A stretch of 8,807 bases of DNA from Comamonas sp. (GTDB taxonomy: Bacteria; Pseudomonadota; Gammaproteobacteria; Burkholderiales; Burkholderiaceae_C), in NCBI GenBank assembly GCA_018384835.1, contig JAHAYB010000024.1, forward strand, positions 1-8,807. The letters are read 5' to 3'. The notes under the pieces are model-generated. The model was not told the origin of the DNA, searched no databases, and saw only the letters and a program-made list of their open reading frames with translations. Positions 7,378-8,807 of this stretch are shown here, piece after piece (the stretch's first letter is position 1; every line of letters begins with the position of its first letter). The translations under genes were made by a program, and so were the position numbers.

Positions 7378-7689
7378 TTAGCGCTTGGCCAGCAAAAAGC
7401 CTACCAAAGTGCCAACTGCCAGAGCCACACCGGCCACGCGCCAAGGCTCGTCGTGGGCGTAGCGGTCGGCGACGGCAGCGGCCTCGCGTGCTTGGCGGGC
7501 GGCATCTTGGGCAGCATGAACGGCAGAATCGCGGGCGCGGTTCAAGCCTTCGTCCACGCGCTCGCGCAGAGCGCCGATTTCTGGGATGCCGTCTAGCTCT
7601 TTATTGGCCAGCAGGCCGCGCAGGTCAGAGACTAGGCGCTCTAAATCGGCCTGGGCGTTGGTCACGGTTTCGGGTACGGAAAAGGACAT
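7378..7689 (-). CDS. DUF883 family protein, YqjD/ElaB-like
   Basis: A 103-residue protein with a long charged helix and a C-terminal membrane anchor. Residues 8-77 are helical, with repeated alanine and charged residues (RARDSAVHAAQDAARQAREAA). Residues 78-82 contain HDEPW, typical of the family just before the membrane. Residues 84-101 (VAGVALAVGTLVGFLLAK) are a glycine-containing membrane segment ending KR. In E. coli YqjD is an inner-membrane protein that binds stationary-phase 70S and 100S ribosomes and depends on RpoS; that role here is inferred from family. ATG at 7689 is preferred (AAAGG about ten bases upstream, good match to family starts) over TTG at 7737. It is the first gene of the operon, with a sigma-S-like -10 directly upstream. 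Confidence 0.9.
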   Translation of the reverse strand: MSFSVPETVTNAQADLERLVSDLRGLLANKELDGIPEIGALRERVDEGLNRARDSAVHAAQDAARQAREAAAVADRYAHDEPWRVAGVALAVGTLVGFLLAKR

Positions 7690-7709
7690 GGTTTTTTTAC
7701 CTTTCTTGG

Positions 7710-7719
7710 TTAAGTGTAG
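7710..7719 (-). promoter_or_regulatory. Sigma-S-like extended -10 of the yqjD-like operon
   Basis: The minus strand reads CTACACTTAA, which fits the CTAYACTTAA core described for RpoS promoters at every position. The expected start of transcription is near 7705, giving a leader of about 16 bases that still holds the AGAAAGG ribosome binding site. No canonical -35 is present at 17 bases; a TTGAAA lies at 7732-7737, only 13 bases away. Weak -35 elements are common in sigma-S promoters. Prediction only. Confidence 0.5.
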
Positions 7720-7887
7720 TGAAGTTGCAGTTTTCAAGAGAACGCCAACGCAGGGCGAAAGCCCCGTAGCTTACGCTGCCTTGCTGATAGCTGGCTTGCA
7801 GTTTAATCGCCCTAGCCCTAGCAACTGTTGTTTTATGGCTCCCGGCACAAGGGCGCTAGGGTGTTACGAGGGCGTTAGGAGGTGGTT
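7720..7887. other. Intergenic region between the DUF5610 gene and the yqjD-like operon
   Basis: No gene is seen. It contains a small hairpin GGGC-GAAA-GCCC near 7756-7767, a tandem gccctagccctagc at 7809-7822, and two near-identical 11-mers, agggcgctagg (7850-7860) and agggcgttagg (7869-7879). CCCTAGC at 7816-7822 can pair with GCTAGGG at 7855-7861 across a 32-base loop. None is followed by a T run on the minus strand, so a clear terminator for the DUF5610 gene is not visible. Confidence 0.4.
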
Positions 7888-8496
7888 TTAAGCGCTTGCA
7901 GCAGAAGAGCCTTCTTTGCTGGCATCAGTAGCCGGGCGCAGTTCTGCCAGCTTATTGGCCAGAAAGTCGTCATAGCCTTTTTGCACCAGCTCAAAGGTTT
8001 TGGCGATGCCTGCGGCAATGGGGCTATCGTCACCCATTACGCCCAAACCCTCAAGAATGTCTGCCGCCTCGGCATAGCCTTGCTCAAAGCCGCCGCGAAT
8101 CAGGTTGACAAAATCATGCACGACCTGCTCGGGGTCTTTGTTTTTGTGCTGGGCTGCGTACTGGTCAAAAAATGCGGTGGTCATGCTCAGGATGCGGCCA
8201 GCCGTGCCCTCGGCGCTGTTGTCTTGCCCCATGGCCTGACCGATGGCATCAGGGCCTAGCTCAGGCGCAAGCAGTTCGTTGATGTGCTCTACCGCGCTGC
8301 GATACAGCAGTGCCAAGCCATCATTGCCGGCTTGCACCGACACTTGCAGCGATGCTTCCAGAATTTGCGCATTCAAGGCGTTGCGCTGCCCTTCGGGGCG
8401 TGATTGGGCGGTGCGCTCGGCCTCTTGCAGGGCGTTGCTGCGCTGCTGCTCGTGGTGGTGAATGCGGGGCTGGTGGTCAATCGAGTGGCTGTGCAT
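7888..8496 (-). CDS. DUF5610 domain protein of unknown function
   Basis: A 202-residue soluble protein with no signal peptide or membrane segment. The N-terminus is rich in histidine (six His in residues 2-15) and glutamine. The conserved core starts near residue 40 with LNAQILEASLQVSVQAGN, then LLYRSAVEHINELLAPELG (63-81), QDNSAEGTAGRILSM (91-105), FVNLIRGGFEQGY (129-141), ADILEGLGV (145-153) and AGIAKTFELVQKGYDDFLA (162-180). This order fits the DUF5610 family as I recall it, whose function is unknown. The C-terminal 20 residues are low complexity (A, S, E). ATG at 8496 has a strong GAGGAG (8503-8508) six bases upstream. The 5' region carries a sigma-28-like promoter, which would place the gene in a motility regulon. 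It is divergent from the [2Fe-2S] gene at 8734. Confidence 0.82.
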   Translation of the reverse strand: MHSHSIDHQPRIHHHEQQRSNALQEAERTAQSRPEGQRNALNAQILEASLQVSVQAGNDGLALLYRSAVEHINELLAPELGPDAIGQAMGQDNSAEGTAGRILSMTTAFFDQYAAQHKNKDPEQVVHDFVNLIRGGFEQGYAEAADILEGLGVMGDDSPIAAGIAKTFELVQKGYDDFLANKLAELRPATDASKEGSSAASA

Positions 8497-8552
8497 GGTG
8501 CTCTCCTCAAGTCAAAGTGGCTGCTGCTCAAGCCGCAGCAAGGCGTAGCCTG

Positions 8553-8579
8553 TTATCGGCAAAGTTCGCTTGTTCTTGA
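8553..8579 (-). promoter_or_regulatory. Sigma-28 (FliA)-like promoter of the DUF5610 gene
   Basis: On the minus strand TCAA (8579-8576), 15 bases, then GCCGATAA (8560-8553). The FliA consensus is TAAA-N15-GCCGATAA: the -10 matches at all eight positions, the spacing is exact and the -35 has three of four. The -10 ends 56 bases before the start codon, leaving a leader of roughly 45-50 bases that holds the strong GAGGAG. A sigma-70 reading of the same stretch is poorer. Prediction only. Confidence 0.55.
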
Positions 8580-8733
8580 GCAGATTTTTTTATCCGAAAA
8601 ACCTAGGGCTTTCACTGAAAAAACGGCTCAACCAAGGCCACAGCCAAGCTAGCCAGCATTGCAGCCGCTATGCTTGGTCTGGCTCTAGCAGTTTTGTACC
8701 CTTTGCCACAGCTAAGAAAAGGAGATATGTGCC
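8580..8733. other. Upstream region of the CoxS-type gene
   Basis: The rest of the 237-base divergent gap. It contains a poly-T stretch near 8584-8591 and several CTAG-containing words. For the rightward gene a weak TTGGTC-N17-TACCCT pair can be drawn at about 8674-8702, too poor to call a promoter. The ribosome binding site AAGGAGAT (8719-8726) is strong. Confidence 0.35.
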
Positions 8734-8807
8734 ATGCAAATCAATATGACCATCAACGGCCAGGCCGTCAGCGCCGATGTGCCGCCCAACACCTTGCTGG
8801 TGCAGTT
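8734..8807 (+). CDS. [2Fe-2S]-binding small subunit of a molybdenum hydroxylase, CoxS type (partial, 3' end outside window)
   Basis: Only 24 codons are visible: MQINMTINGQAVSADVPPNT, then LLVQ. This matches the beta-hairpin start of the ferredoxin-like domain in CO dehydrogenase/xanthine dehydrogenase-type small subunits, which carry two [2Fe-2S] clusters and pass electrons between the molybdenum and flavin subunits. The cluster cysteines (expected from about residue 40) lie outside the window, so the substrate cannot be told; large (CoxL type) and medium (CoxM type) subunit genes are expected downstream. ATG at 8734 is supported by AAGGAGAT seven bases upstream; another ATG at 8726 is in a different frame. 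Family call is good for so short a piece; annotation as true CO dehydrogenase would be unsafe. Confidence 0.8.
   Translation, partial: MQINMTINGQAVSADVPPNTLLVQ

Noticed and set aside
1..8807. CRISPR array, tRNA, rRNA, insertion sequence or toxin-antitoxin pair
   Set aside because: No regular repeat-spacer pattern, RNA gene, terminal inverted repeats with transposase, or small paired genes were found on either strand.

Overview
The window reads as ordinary chromosomal DNA of a betaproteobacterium of the order Burkholderiales, most likely family Comamonadaceae. The grounds are the moderately high GC content and the protein styles: a RibB with a decayed GTP cyclohydrolase II tail, a 4TM-type FtsK, an SpmA-SpmB fusion and a class 2 PyrD. 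No rRNA, tRNA, insertion sequence, phage, CRISPR array or obvious island was found. No clearly new multi-gene system was found either; the interest lies in regulatory sites and in domain loss.

Positions 1-5357 hold four genes, all on the minus strand, read in the order rpiA (ribose-5-phosphate isomerase), an SpmA/SpmB-type membrane protein, an FtsK-type DNA translocase lacking the gamma domain, and ribB (cut by the left edge). No clear intrinsic terminator separates them, so partial co-transcription is possible. The gaps are 17, 99 and 168 bases. pyrD (dihydroorotate dehydrogenase) is divergent from rpiA across only 52 bases and runs rightward to 6471.

Positions 6446-7689 hold a minus-strand three-gene operon laid out like yqjD-yqjE-yqjK of enterobacteria: a DUF883 ribosome-associated-type membrane protein, a DUF1469 holin-superfamily-III-type membrane protein and a small hydrophobic-tailed protein. 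A sigma-S-like extended -10 lies just upstream. An intrinsic terminator lies downstream and is embedded in the last codons of the convergent pyrD.

Positions 7888-8579 hold a DUF5610-family gene on the minus strand, with a strong ribosome binding site and a sigma-28 (FliA)-like promoter sequence. Divergently, at 8734 to the right edge, begins a [2Fe-2S] small subunit of a molybdenum hydroxylase (CoxS/xanthine dehydrogenase type), of which only the first 24 codons are visible.

The window therefore mixes core metabolism (riboflavin, pentose phosphate, pyrimidine), chromosome handling, a probable stationary-phase envelope operon and a possible motility-regulon gene. All functions are assigned by reading motifs; no database search was run.
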